Assembly: GCA_007693945.1 (NCBI GenBank)
Contig: RECP01000067.1
Span: 1 to 49,913, forward strand
Reading direction: 5' to 3'
Source of the DNA: Spirochaetaceae bacterium
GTDB lineage: Bacteria; Spirochaetota; Spirochaetia; DSM-27196; PWMO01
DNA: 49,913 bases
The notes under the pieces were generated by a model that was not told the DNA's origin, made no database searches, and was given only the letters and a program-made list of their open reading frames with translations. Position numbers and translations under genes: made by a program. Below are positions 24,719 through 32,343 of this stretch, piece after piece (position 1 is the first letter of the stretch; each line of letters starts with the position of its first letter).

Positions 24719-25909
24719 TCAGATGGCGCCTGCCTTCCGCAGTTTCCCGATTGCCGCGGCGTCAAACCCCAGTTCAGCCAGGATTTCTTCCGTGTGTTCG
24801 CCCAGCAGCGGGGCAGGCCGCTCGGCGTGCGGGGCTGTTCTGCTCATCTTGATCGGGTTCCCCAGGGTGCGCACCCGGCCGGCGCGTGGATGGTCCATGC
24901 CGACAACCATACCCCGCGCCGCAAGGTGCGGATGCTCGAGTATCTGTTCGGGGCGATAGATCGGGCCGCACGGTATTCCGGCCTGCTCGAGCGTATCAAT
25001 CCAGTGTTCAACCGGGTGGCGCGAGAACCGTTCGGTCAGAAGCGCTTCCAGTTCCTGGCGGTGTTTGACTCGATCGGCGTTGGCGGCAAACCGCTGATCG
25101 GCCCCGAGCGTCTGCTCGGTGCCCAGTGTTCGCATCAGTGTCTTCCATTGCGCTTCAGTGCCGGCGGCAACAATAAACCAGCCGTCGGCGGCCCGGAAGG
25201 GTTGATACGGCGCGATATTGGGGTGCGCGTTACCGTGCTTGGCTGGTGCCTGTCCCGTCGCAAGATAAGCCGACGCGACGTTGGCCAGCCAGGTGGTCTG
25301 GCAATCGAGCAGCGACAGGTCCAGTTCCTGACCGAGGCCGCTTCTCTGGCGCTCGAAGAGAGCGGCTACGATGGCCAATGCGGTGTAGATTCCGGTGGTG
25401 ATGTCTGCCATGGGTGTTGGAAAGCGTGTCGGACCGTGTTGCGGTTCGCCGGTCAACGCCATGGTTCCGCTCATTGCCTGCGCGATCACGTCGTAGCCGG
25501 GTTTTTCCGCCTGCGGCCCGGTGAGACCGAAGCCTGAGATCGAAGCCCAGATGATCCGGGGATTGCGCCCTCGCACACGGGCGGCATCGATACCGAGTTT
25601 CTGGCGCGTTACACGCCGCGGGACATTGTGCACCAGTACGTCGGCTTTGTCGATCAGGGCATTCATGACGTGGCGCGTCTCTGATTGCTGAAGGTCGAGC
25701 GTGATGCTGCGCTTGTTGCGATTGGTGCCGATGAAATAGGCGCTCTCTGTAGCCAGGAACGGCGGGCCCCACCCACGCGACTGGTCACCTGTGCCCGGGC
25801 GTTCGATCTTGATCACGTCCGCGCCGAAATCGCCCAGTAGTTGTGAGCAGTACGGCCCGGCGAGCGCCTGAGTCAGATCGATAACGCGAATTCCGTTCAG
25901 TAATTCCAG
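24719..25909 (-). CDS. Class III (CaiB/BaiF) CoA-transferase, copy 2, apparent CTG start
   Basis: This second CaiB/BaiF protein shares the fold and length of copy 1. The catalytic Asp is Asp169 in PMADITTGIY. The first ATG/GTG-type start in frame is GTG 25816, inside the conserved N-terminus. The homologous beginning GIRVIDLTQALAGPYCSQLLG is encoded upstream of that, with no ATG, GTG or TTG. A perfect AAAGGAGG lies six bases before an in-frame CTG at 25909, which gives exactly 396 residues, equal to copy 1. It is convergent with the amidase and has its own promoter. Its stop is 5 bp from the end of the amidase gene. Confidence 0.85.
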   Translation of the reverse strand: MELLNGIRVIDLTQALAGPYCSQLLGDFGADVIKIERPGTGDQSRGWGPPFLATESAYFIGTNRNKRSITLDLQQSETRHVMNALIDKADVLVHNVPRRVTRQKLGIDAARVRGRNPRIIWASISGFGLTGPQAEKPGYDVIAQAMSGTMALTGEPQHGPTRFPTPMADITTGIYTALAIVAALFERQRSGLGQELDLSLLDCQTTWLANVASAYLATGQAPAKHGNAHPNIAPYQPFRAADGWFIVAAGTEAQWKTLMRTLGTEQTLGADQRFAANADRVKHRQELEALLTERFSRHPVEHWIDTLEQAGIPCGPIYRPEQILEHPHLAARGMVVGMDHPRAGRVRTLGNPIKMSRTAPHAERPAPLLGEHTEEILAELGFDAAAIGKLRKAGAI

Positions 25910-25938
25910 GACTGTCCTCCTTTGCCAACGGAAGTTGG

Positions 25939-25968
25939 ATTATAGGCTGCATTCCAGCCCGTTGTCCA
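25939..25968 (-). promoter_or_regulatory. Predicted promoter of CoA-transferase copy 2
   Basis: On the minus strand TGGACA (25968-25963), an 18 bp spacer and a perfect TATAAT (25944-25939). A small palindrome CCAAC-GGAA-GTTGG lies in the leader just before the ribosome site and could be an operator or hairpin. Confidence 0.7.
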
Positions 25969-25988
25969 TTTAGCCCGCGGTCTTCACC

Positions 25989-26151
25989 GCCAGCAATTTT
26001 CATTTTGGCCGTACGGCGCCGCACGCGCCGACGTTGTCCTTACCCCCAGGCGAGCGGCAGCCGTCGCCATATGGTGCACGGGGGTGCTCTCGAGGCAGGC
26101 GCGCAGGAGCTCCATGCCAACCGCCCCCGTACGGCCAGAATGAGCATTGCT
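25989..26151. mobile_element. Non-autonomous inverted-repeat element (MITE-like), family A
   Basis: The ends are inverted copies of a 25-bp sequence (AGCAAT..TCATT.TGGCCGTACGG, 22 of 25 matching, at 25992-26016 and 26127-26151). The element is flanked by an 8-bp direct repeat TCTTCACC (25981-25988 and 26152-26159), as expected of a target duplication; three bases (GCC) on the left are unmatched. The roughly 160 bp encode no transposase. A second copy in inverted orientation is cut by the end of the window at 49851. It sits between divergent promoters. Confidence 0.82.
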
Positions 26152-26170
26152 TCTTCACCACAAGCGGCGC

Positions 26171-26199
26171 TTGACAACCGGCAACCTGGCCGCTACAAT
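26171..26199 (+). promoter_or_regulatory. Strong predicted promoter of the GH4 gene
   Basis: A perfect TTGACA (26171-26176), a 17 bp spacer and TACAAT (26194-26199). It begins 12 bp after the target duplication of the mobile element and shares TTGACAACCGG with the fdrA promoter. Confidence 0.8.
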
Positions 26200-26243
26200 T
26201 AAGTTTCTTACAGACAAAAAGTAATAAGCTGAAGGAAGGTAGT

Positions 26244-27635
26244 ATGCACGCCCCGAAGATCGTTATTCTTGGAGCCGCCAGCGCTGTGTTCGGACAGCGG
26301 GCGCTGTCAGCCATCTTCCGCTCCGAACGGCTGCGCGGATGCTCGCTCTTTCTGGTTGACCTTGACGAGCCGGAGCTCGACTGGATGACACGCCTTGCGC
26401 AGGTGATGAATAGCGAATGGGGTTCCGGCATCACCATCGGCAGCACGACCGACCGGCGCAGTGCGCTGCCGGACGCGGATTTCGTGATTGCCTCGGTTCA
26501 GGTCGGGCCGCGTGAAGAGGTGTGGGAAAAAGATTGGCGCATTCCGCTTGAACACGGAATACGGCAACCGTACGCCGAGAACAGCGGTCCCGGAGGATTG
26601 GCGCACACCGCGCGCAACCTTCCTCTGATCATGGACATCGTGCGCGATATGGAAGAACTCTGTCCGGACGCCTGGTTCATGAACTACGTGAACCCTTTGA
26701 TCCGCCTCAGCCTGGCGGTGCATCGCTACAGCACGATCAAGGTTGTCGGGATGTGCCACCAGTTGCTCTGGGGCTATGCGATGGCGATGGCTATTCTGGC
26801 CGAACGTTACGGCGTCGAGGTTCCGCCCGATGTGCGAATCGACACCAACCACGAACACCGTCATTATCGCGAGCCGTTGATGGCCGCGGGGCTGCAGTAT
26901 CTCGATATCAAGGCTGCCGGGATCAATCATTTCTCATGGGTTTACGACATTCGTGACAGGGCGACCGGTGAGGATCTCTATCCGCTGCTGCGCGAGCGAT
27001 GGCTCAGTGACGGCAGAGCGCAGCTCGAACCGCTTTCCCGTGAGATGTTCCGCGTTTTTGGCATGATGCCCACACCCAGTGACAGTCACCTGTGCGAGTT
27101 CCTGCCCTGGGTGCACGATCCGGTCACCAAACCGTGGGAGAAGTACCGCCTGCACACCCAGAGCTGGAAGGGCAACTATCGCCGGCGTGCGGAACGGCGC
27201 GAGGTTACGCGTGCGATTGTCGAGGGCAGCGAGCCGGTCGAAAAACTGCGCAACCTGCGCAGCGAAGGCGTTCCCGAGGTGATCGAGGGCGTACACTTCG
27301 ATCTCAACACGTACATTCACCAGCTCAACCTGCCCAATCGCGGACTGATTCCCAATGTGCAGCCGGATGCAATTGTGGAGGTGCCCGGCGTGTCGTCGGG
27401 GCTGGGGGTTAACGGGCTGTCGATGCCGCCGCTTCCCGAACCGATCGCCGAACTCTGCCGCCGTGAGCTTGCCTACAGCTCAGTCGTGGTTGACGCCTGT
27501 TACCACGGTGATCGTGATCTGGCGCTGCAGGCACTGCTGCTTGATCCGACGGTAAACGACATCGACACTGCACGTACGGTGCTGGACCGGCTGCTGGGGG
27601 AGTTTGCCGAGTACCTGCCGCAGTTCGGCCGCTGA
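26244..27635 (+). CDS. Glycoside hydrolase family 4 enzyme
   Basis: GH4 enzymes use NAD+ and a divalent metal to cleave alpha- or beta-glycosides by an oxidation-elimination route. The 463-residue protein has the N-terminal Rossmann motif (VILGAASAVFG), MNYVNPL, the metal-binding GMCHQ with its Cys and His, and AGINHFSW. The CH-Q variant and the absence of the phosphate-binding pattern of 6-phospho-glucosidases make an alpha-galactosidase or alpha-galacturonidase-like activity more likely than a phospho-glycosidase, but this is uncertain. GAAGGAAGG precedes the ATG. No sugar importer is adjacent; the next gene is a kinase-fold protein. Confidence 0.85.
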   Translation: MHAPKIVILGAASAVFGQRALSAIFRSERLRGCSLFLVDLDEPELDWMTRLAQVMNSEWGSGITIGSTTDRRSALPDADFVIASVQVGPREEVWEKDWRIPLEHGIRQPYAENSGPGGLAHTARNLPLIMDIVRDMEELCPDAWFMNYVNPLIRLSLAVHRYSTIKVVGMCHQLLWGYAMAMAILAERYGVEVPPDVRIDTNHEHRHYREPLMAAGLQYLDIKAAGINHFSWVYDIRDRATGEDLYPLLRERWLSDGRAQLEPLSREMFRVFGMMPTPSDSHLCEFLPWVHDPVTKPWEKYRLHTQSWKGNYRRRAERREVTRAIVEGSEPVEKLRNLRSEGVPEVIEGVHFDLNTYIHQLNLPNRGLIPNVQPDAIVEVPGVSSGLGVNGLSMPPLPEPIAELCRRELAYSSVVVDACYHGDRDLALQALLLDPTVNDIDTARTVLDRLLGEFAEYLPQFGR

Positions 27636-27644
27636 ACGTACGCT

Positions 27645-28718
27645 ATGCCGCACGCTCTTCTGGACAGCATCGAAGACCTTATCGACACCAGGTTGCTCAG
27701 CAGCATTGCCGGTTGCAGCGTGACTTCAGTCTTCACACGCGATCTGGTGGCCGACTTCGCCAAGTCCGGCAGCAGCCTTCTGGTTGTAGAAACCAACGAA
27801 GGACGTGGTCCGCGTTTCGTGCTCAAACGGGTCAATATCGAGCACGACTGGTTGATGCGAGCCACGGACGACACCCGATGCCGCTCGGTCACGCTGTGGC
27901 AGTCCGGCCTCTTTGACCTGCTACCGGAGCGAATTGAGCATGGTGTGCTGGCGTGTGCACACGACGGCAACGGCTACGCCATACTGATGCGCGACGTCGG
28001 TGCGTCGCTGCTGGCGAACAGGCGTTTCCGCGAGGAGCAGAATCGACTCTTCCTCGATGTCATGGCGGAGATGCACGCCTGCTTCCTCGACGATCCGCAA
28101 CTGGACTCAACCGAATTGGGACTCTGCGAGATGCGCCACGTGTACGAGATGTTTTCCCTGCGTACCGGTGCGCGCGAGATTGCCGGAATCGACGAAGTGC
28201 CGAAACGCATCGTCGAAGGCTGGGAGATGGTCCGCAGAGTAGTGGCCCCGGATGTGGTGGCGATTGTAGAGACGTTACTGCAGGACTGCACGCCGTTGTG
28301 CGACGCGCTGTCTCGCTATCCGCAGACGCTGGTGCACGGGGACTTTCGTCACTCCAACCAGGGCATTATCTCCGATCGGCGTGTTGTGCTTCTGGACTGG
28401 CAGCTGGCCACCAAGGCGCCACCCTCCGTTGAGCTGGGGCGATATCTGGGCGCCAACTCCGCACTGCTTCCGGGTACCAAGGAGGAAACGCTGGCGCTCT
28501 ATCGTCACCGGCTACAGCACTTTCTCGGTTCACGGTTTGACCCGCGCTGGTGGACGCCGCAACTCGATCTCGGATTGCTTGGCGGCTTTGTTCAGGACGG
28601 TTGGGCCATCGCGCTCAAGGCCACCAGCTGGCATGTCGGAGCCGCCGCCCGTGACCACTGGGAGATCGATCTTCGGTGGTGGACGGAGCGGGTGCGCGCA
28701 GCCGTTGATCTTCTGTGA
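27645..28718 (+). CDS. Aminoglycoside phosphotransferase (APH)-fold kinase
   Basis: The 357-residue protein has the catalytic loop of the APH/choline kinase fold: H231-G-D233-x4-N238, and the metal-binding Asp251 in VVLLDWQLA. The N-lobe is divergent. It begins 9 bp after the GH4 stop, so it is probably in the same transcript, and could phosphorylate the sugar or sugar acid released by that enzyme. This is inferred; the fold also phosphorylates choline, homoserine and antibiotics. No clear ribosome site is seen, consistent with readthrough or coupling. Confidence 0.78.
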   Translation: MPHALLDSIEDLIDTRLLSSIAGCSVTSVFTRDLVADFAKSGSSLLVVETNEGRGPRFVLKRVNIEHDWLMRATDDTRCRSVTLWQSGLFDLLPERIEHGVLACAHDGNGYAILMRDVGASLLANRRFREEQNRLFLDVMAEMHACFLDDPQLDSTELGLCEMRHVYEMFSLRTGAREIAGIDEVPKRIVEGWEMVRRVVAPDVVAIVETLLQDCTPLCDALSRYPQTLVHGDFRHSNQGIISDRRVVLLDWQLATKAPPSVELGRYLGANSALLPGTKEETLALYRHRLQHFLGSRFDPRWWTPQLDLGLLGGFVQDGWAIALKATSWHVGAAARDHWEIDLRWWTERVRAAVDLL

Positions 28719-28841
28719 GACCGCCGTGCAGCTGCCGCGAGTCAACATACGCCCTTCATGAGTCATTCCGCTGATCGGGGCTTGTGTTGCGGGGACACAT
28801 CCACTATTATTCGGTAGCCCCAGACTCAAGGAGTGTTGTCT

Positions 28842-30128
28842 ATGGAAAAACTGTTCAAGCTGAAGGAGCACAATACTTCAGTGAAGACCGAGCTGCTGGC
28901 CGGCCTGACGACGTTTCTCACGATGGCTTACATCCTGATCGTCAATCCGCTGATCCTCTCGGATGCAGGGATGGACTTCGGCGCGGTGTTCACGGCTACG
29001 GCGCTGGCCTCGGCAATTGCCACGCTGGTGATGGCCTTTATGGCCAACCTTCCGTTTGCGTTGGCGCCCGGCATGGGACTCAACGCGTTCTTTGCCTATA
29101 CCGTTGTGATTGGCATGGGTTACTCATGGCAGTTCGCCCTGACGGCGGTCTTCCTGGAAGGTATCCTGTTCATCGTGTTGACGATGCTCAATATCCGCGA
29201 AGCAATCGTCAATTCGATACCCATCAACGTCAAGCGCGGTATCGCGGTGGGTATCGGGCTGTTCATCACACTGATAGGATTGAACAATGCGGGTATTGTG
29301 GTGCCGTATCAAGCTACCATGGTTACCCTGGGCGACGTGACTTCCGGTGGGGCACTGCTGGCCCTGATCGGTCTGGTGATCACCGGCGGGCTGCTGGCAT
29401 TCAAGGTGCGCGGAGCGCTGTTGCTGGGTATCGTGATCACGGCGATTGTCGGGTTTCCCATGGGCATCACGCAGCCGCCATCCGGGAGCTGGGCCCCGCC
29501 TTCATTGGCCCCGACGTTCGCCCAGTTCGACTTCTCGCAGGTGTTCTCGGCCGATATGGCAATCGTGCTATTCACATTTCTGTTTGTTGACATGTTTGAC
29601 ACCGCTGGAACCCTGATCGGCGTGGCCACGAAGGCCAAGATTCTCAGGCCCGACGGCAGTATTCCCAAGGGCAAAGAGGCGCTGTTTGCCGACGCGGTTG
29701 GTACAACCGTGGGCGCGGTTCTGGGAACCTCCACCGTCACCACCTACATCGAAAGCGCATCGGGTGTTGCGGAAGGCGGGCGCACGGGTCTGACGGCGCT
29801 GACCACCGCGGCTCTGTTTGTGTTGGCGCTCTTCGTATCTCCGCTGTTCCTTATGATTCCCGGTGCGGCAACTGCTCCGGCCCTGGTTCTGGTAGGGCTG
29901 TTCATGATGAGCCCGGTCAAGGATATCGATCTGGAAGAATACACCGAGGCGATCCCCGCATTTCTGGCAATCATCATGATGCCGTTCACTTACTCGATTG
30001 CCGACGGCATCATTTTCGGTGTCCTGGGATACGTGGCGCTGAAGCTGGTCAGCGGCCGTGCCAAGGAGATTCCGATATCGACTTACATCGTTGCGGCGAT
30101 CTTCATTCTGAAGTTCGTTGTCAGTTAG
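28842..30128 (+). CDS. AzgA-type guanine/hypoxanthine/adenine permease (NCS2)
   Basis: The 428-residue permease has the AzgA signatures TTFLTMAYILIVNP near the start, LPFALAPGMGLNAFFAYTVV in helix 3, FVDMFDTAGTLIGVA and GTSTVTTYIESASGVAEGGRTG. It imports purine bases by proton symport in characterised relatives. AAGGAG precedes ATG 28842; the in-frame GTG at 28833 overlaps that site. With the UraA-like permease at 16.8 kb, the window encodes uptake of both base classes. A strong hairpin follows the gene. Confidence 0.9.
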   Translation: MEKLFKLKEHNTSVKTELLAGLTTFLTMAYILIVNPLILSDAGMDFGAVFTATALASAIATLVMAFMANLPFALAPGMGLNAFFAYTVVIGMGYSWQFALTAVFLEGILFIVLTMLNIREAIVNSIPINVKRGIAVGIGLFITLIGLNNAGIVVPYQATMVTLGDVTSGGALLALIGLVITGGLLAFKVRGALLLGIVITAIVGFPMGITQPPSGSWAPPSLAPTFAQFDFSQVFSADMAIVLFTFLFVDMFDTAGTLIGVATKAKILRPDGSIPKGKEALFADAVGTTVGAVLGTSTVTTYIESASGVAEGGRTGLTALTTAALFVLALFVSPLFLMIPGAATAPALVLVGLFMMSPVKDIDLEEYTEAIPAFLAIIMMPFTYSIADGIIFGVLGYVALKLVSGRAKEIPISTYIVAAIFILKFVVS

Positions 30129-30145
30129 ACTTCGCAACGCCTGCT

Positions 30146-30176
30146 AAAGGTGCCGCCCTCGGACGGGCGGCACTTT
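30146..30176 (+). terminator. Rho-independent terminator after the AzgA-type gene
   Basis: GTGCCGCCC (30150-30158) pairs with GGGCGGCAC (30165-30173), extended by AAA/TTT with one bulged G, and is followed by TTTCATATTTAT. Confidence 0.85.
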
Positions 30177-30217
30177 CATATTTATACCGAAACCGGGCCG
30201 CGATTGCATAGAAGATG

Positions 30218-30247
30218 TAGACATTTGCCCGGTTTGTGGCGTAGAGT
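30218..30247 (+). promoter_or_regulatory. Predicted promoter of the ABC importer operon
   Basis: TAGACA (30218-30223), an 18 bp spacer and TAGAGT (30242-30247) predict a start near 30254 and a leader of about 87 nt. Confidence 0.5.
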
Positions 30248-30255
30248 GAAACTCA

Positions 30256-30333
30256 TCCGGACACGCTGAGGAACCGGCACAGACGCCGGGAAGAGGCGTG
30301 TTCAACTACGACGCAGGACTCAGGATAAGGAGG
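30256..30333 (+). promoter_or_regulatory. Structured leader, possible cis-regulatory RNA
   Basis: The leader folds as nested stems CACGC/GCGTG (30262-30266 with 30296-30300) and CCGGC/GCCGG (30274-30278 with 30285-30289). Purine-rich bulges lie between them. CTGAG in the first bulge (30266-30270) can pair with CTCAG (30319-30323) just before the AAGGAGG site, which would form a pseudoknot able to affect translation. It matches no riboswitch class I could recall. Confidence 0.4.
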
Positions 30334-30340
30334 AAGCAAA

Positions 30341-31333
30341 ATGAAACGAGTGCGATTCATTGCTCTGGTGGCCGTGGGTATGCTGGTGGCCGTGGCAGCC
30401 TTTGGTACCGGCGCGGCCGAGCGTCCGGATGTGATCGGGATCTCGAAGATCGTGGCTCACCCGGCGCTGGATGCGGTGGAACAGGGCATCATGGATGAAC
30501 TGGCCGATCTGGGTTACGAGCTGGAATACGACCTGCAGAACGCAGCCGGCGATGTATCGACCGCGGCGTCGATAGCCACCAAGTTCCGCAGTGACCGGGT
30601 TCGACTAGCGGTTGGTATTGCAACGCCGACGTCGCAGGCGCTGGTGAATGCACTGTCCGACATCCCGGTAGTGTACGCGGCTGTCACCGATCCGGTGGAT
30701 GCAGGGCTGGTCGACAGCTACGAGCGCGGTGGTCCGAATGTCACCGGGGTTTCCGATATGACGCCGGTCAGGGCACAGATTGAGATGCTGGCCCGTCTGA
30801 CTGACCTTCGCAGGCTGGGACACGTCTACGCGTCGGGTGAGGCCAACGCGGTCAGGCTGGCCGACATGGCACGTGAGGCGGCCAATGAGCTCGGAATCGA
30901 GTTTGTCGAAGCTACCGTAACCAACTCCGCCGAGGTGCGTCAGGCAACCCAGTCGATAATCGGCCGTGTCGACGGAATATACGTCAGCACGGACAACACC
31001 GTCGTCTCGGCGCTGAGCTCACTGGTGGACGTTGCCATGACGGCCGGCATCCCCGTTTTGACCGCCGACCCGAGCTCAGCCGAGGAGTTTGACGTTTTGG
31101 CGGCGTGGGGGTTTGATTACTATCAGATGGGTCGCGTTGCCGGCCGGCTGATTGCGCGGATCCTCGAGGGAACGCCAACCTCCGAGATCGGGACCGTGTT
31201 TATGACCGATCCTTCGGATATCGATCTATTGATCAATCTTGATGTCGCGCAGCGGCTGGGGATCAGCTTCCCGGACGATATTCTCCAGACGGCCAGCAAG
31301 ATCGTCGAGAACGGGGTAATTCGGACACAGTGA
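30341..31333 (+). CDS. ABC transporter substrate-binding protein (PF04392 type)
   Basis: The 330-residue protein has a signal peptide (VAVGMLVAVAAFGTGAAE) and the two-lobed ABC_sub_bind fold: IGISKIVAHPALD near the start, ATPTSQALVNA, VYAAVTDPV, NVTGVSDMTP and DNTVVSALSSLVD. Members of this group (TrpX-like, COG2984) serve importers of tryptophan or uncharacterised small molecules. AAGGAGG lies eight bases before ATG 30341. Its stop overlaps the next start (GTGA). The substrate is unknown. Confidence 0.88.
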   Translation: MKRVRFIALVAVGMLVAVAAFGTGAAERPDVIGISKIVAHPALDAVEQGIMDELADLGYELEYDLQNAAGDVSTAASIATKFRSDRVRLAVGIATPTSQALVNALSDIPVVYAAVTDPVDAGLVDSYERGGPNVTGVSDMTPVRAQIEMLARLTDLRRLGHVYASGEANAVRLADMAREAANELGIEFVEATVTNSAEVRQATQSIIGRVDGIYVSTDNTVVSALSSLVDVAMTAGIPVLTADPSSAEEFDVLAAWGFDYYQMGRVAGRLIARILEGTPTSEIGTVFMTDPSDIDLLINLDVAQRLGISFPDDILQTASKIVENGVIRTQ

Positions 31334-32343
31334 TCGAAGGTATCCTTGTAGAGGGGCTTGTTTACAGTCTGATGGTCCTGGGGGTGTTCATCACCTTCAG
31401 GATCCTCAATTTTCCCGATCTCACCGTTGACGGCTCCTTTCCCCTGGGAGCCGCCATCATGGCGGTCATGATCACGCAAGGCTCGAGTCTGTGGCTTGGA
31501 CTTGCCATCAGTTTCCTCGGGGGCCTGCTCGCGGGCATTGTGACCGCGTTGATCCACAACAAGCTCAAGGTGCCCAACCTTCTGGCCGGGATACTGACCA
31601 TGACCATGCTCTGGTCGATCAATATTCGTGTGCTCGGCAATCGTGCCAATCTGCCGTTACTGCGCCAGACAACCGTGCTTACCCACGTACGCAACATGGC
31701 GGCCGGTGTCATGAGCAACGCGGTTGCCCTGTTGATCTTCTTTCTGGCGGTTACGCTGATTGCCAAGTTGCTGGTCGACGTCTTCTTTCGCACTGACCTG
31801 GGGCTGACAATGGGTGCGATGGGAAACAATGAACAGATGGTAATCGCCACAGGCGCCAATCCGGAGACGCTCAAGCTGATCGGCGTCGGACTCTCCAACG
31901 CGCTGGTGGCCTTGTCGGGTGCCTTTGTGGCGCAATACCAGGGTTTTGCCGATGTCAACCTCGGTCAGGGGATCATTATCGCGGGATTGGCGTCGGTGAT
32001 GATCGGGGAGTTCCTGGTGCGTTCTAATCGGATCTGGGTTCTCACCAGTCGCGCCGTGGTGGGTTCGATTCTTTACCGCGGAATCATGTATCTCGGACGG
32101 TACTACGGGTACTTTATCAACCTGACTCCCAATGACCTCAAACTGATCACCGGGCTTCTGATTATTGTCTGTCTGGTAGTCACGCAGATACGCACCGACA
32201 AACCCAAGGCGCTGGTGACCGTGCCCGGCGCTGCCGGAGACAAGTTGCCGCAATCGGGGTCCGGCGAAACGATACCCGCAGCCGGGCCGCCATCCGCCAC
32301 GGCGACGGCAACCGAGAGCGGTTCCGTGGGAAGAGCGCCATGA
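31330..32343 (+). CDS. ABC transporter permease (COG4120 type)
   Basis: The 337-residue membrane protein of the branched-chain/TrpY-like permease group has about nine helices. It shows the early LNFPDLTVDGSFPLGAA segment typical of the family and the EAA-like region GVGLSNALVALSGAFVAQYQGFADVNLGQG. The GTG start at 31330 overlaps the binding-protein stop. The last 45 residues are a Pro/Ala/Ser-rich cytoplasmic tail of low complexity. Confidence 0.88.
   Translation: MIEGILVEGLVYSLMVLGVFITFRILNFPDLTVDGSFPLGAAIMAVMITQGSSLWLGLAISFLGGLLAGIVTALIHNKLKVPNLLAGILTMTMLWSINIRVLGNRANLPLLRQTTVLTHVRNMAAGVMSNAVALLIFFLAVTLIAKLLVDVFFRTDLGLTMGAMGNNEQMVIATGANPETLKLIGVGLSNALVALSGAFVAQYQGFADVNLGQGIIIAGLASVMIGEFLVRSNRIWVLTSRAVVGSILYRGIMYLGRYYGYFINLTPNDLKLITGLLIIVCLVVTQIRTDKPKALVTVPGAAGDKLPQSGSGETIPAAGPPSATATATESGSVGRAP

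Noticed and set aside
26000-26446. Minus-strand frame through the family A element and the start of the GH4 gene
   Set aside because: It is mostly antisense to the GH4 coding sequence; the part inside the element is too short to be a transposase.
28719-28841. Possible purine riboswitch before the AzgA-type permease gene
   Set aside because: The conserved core of purine riboswitches is not present and no two-hairpin junction could be drawn.
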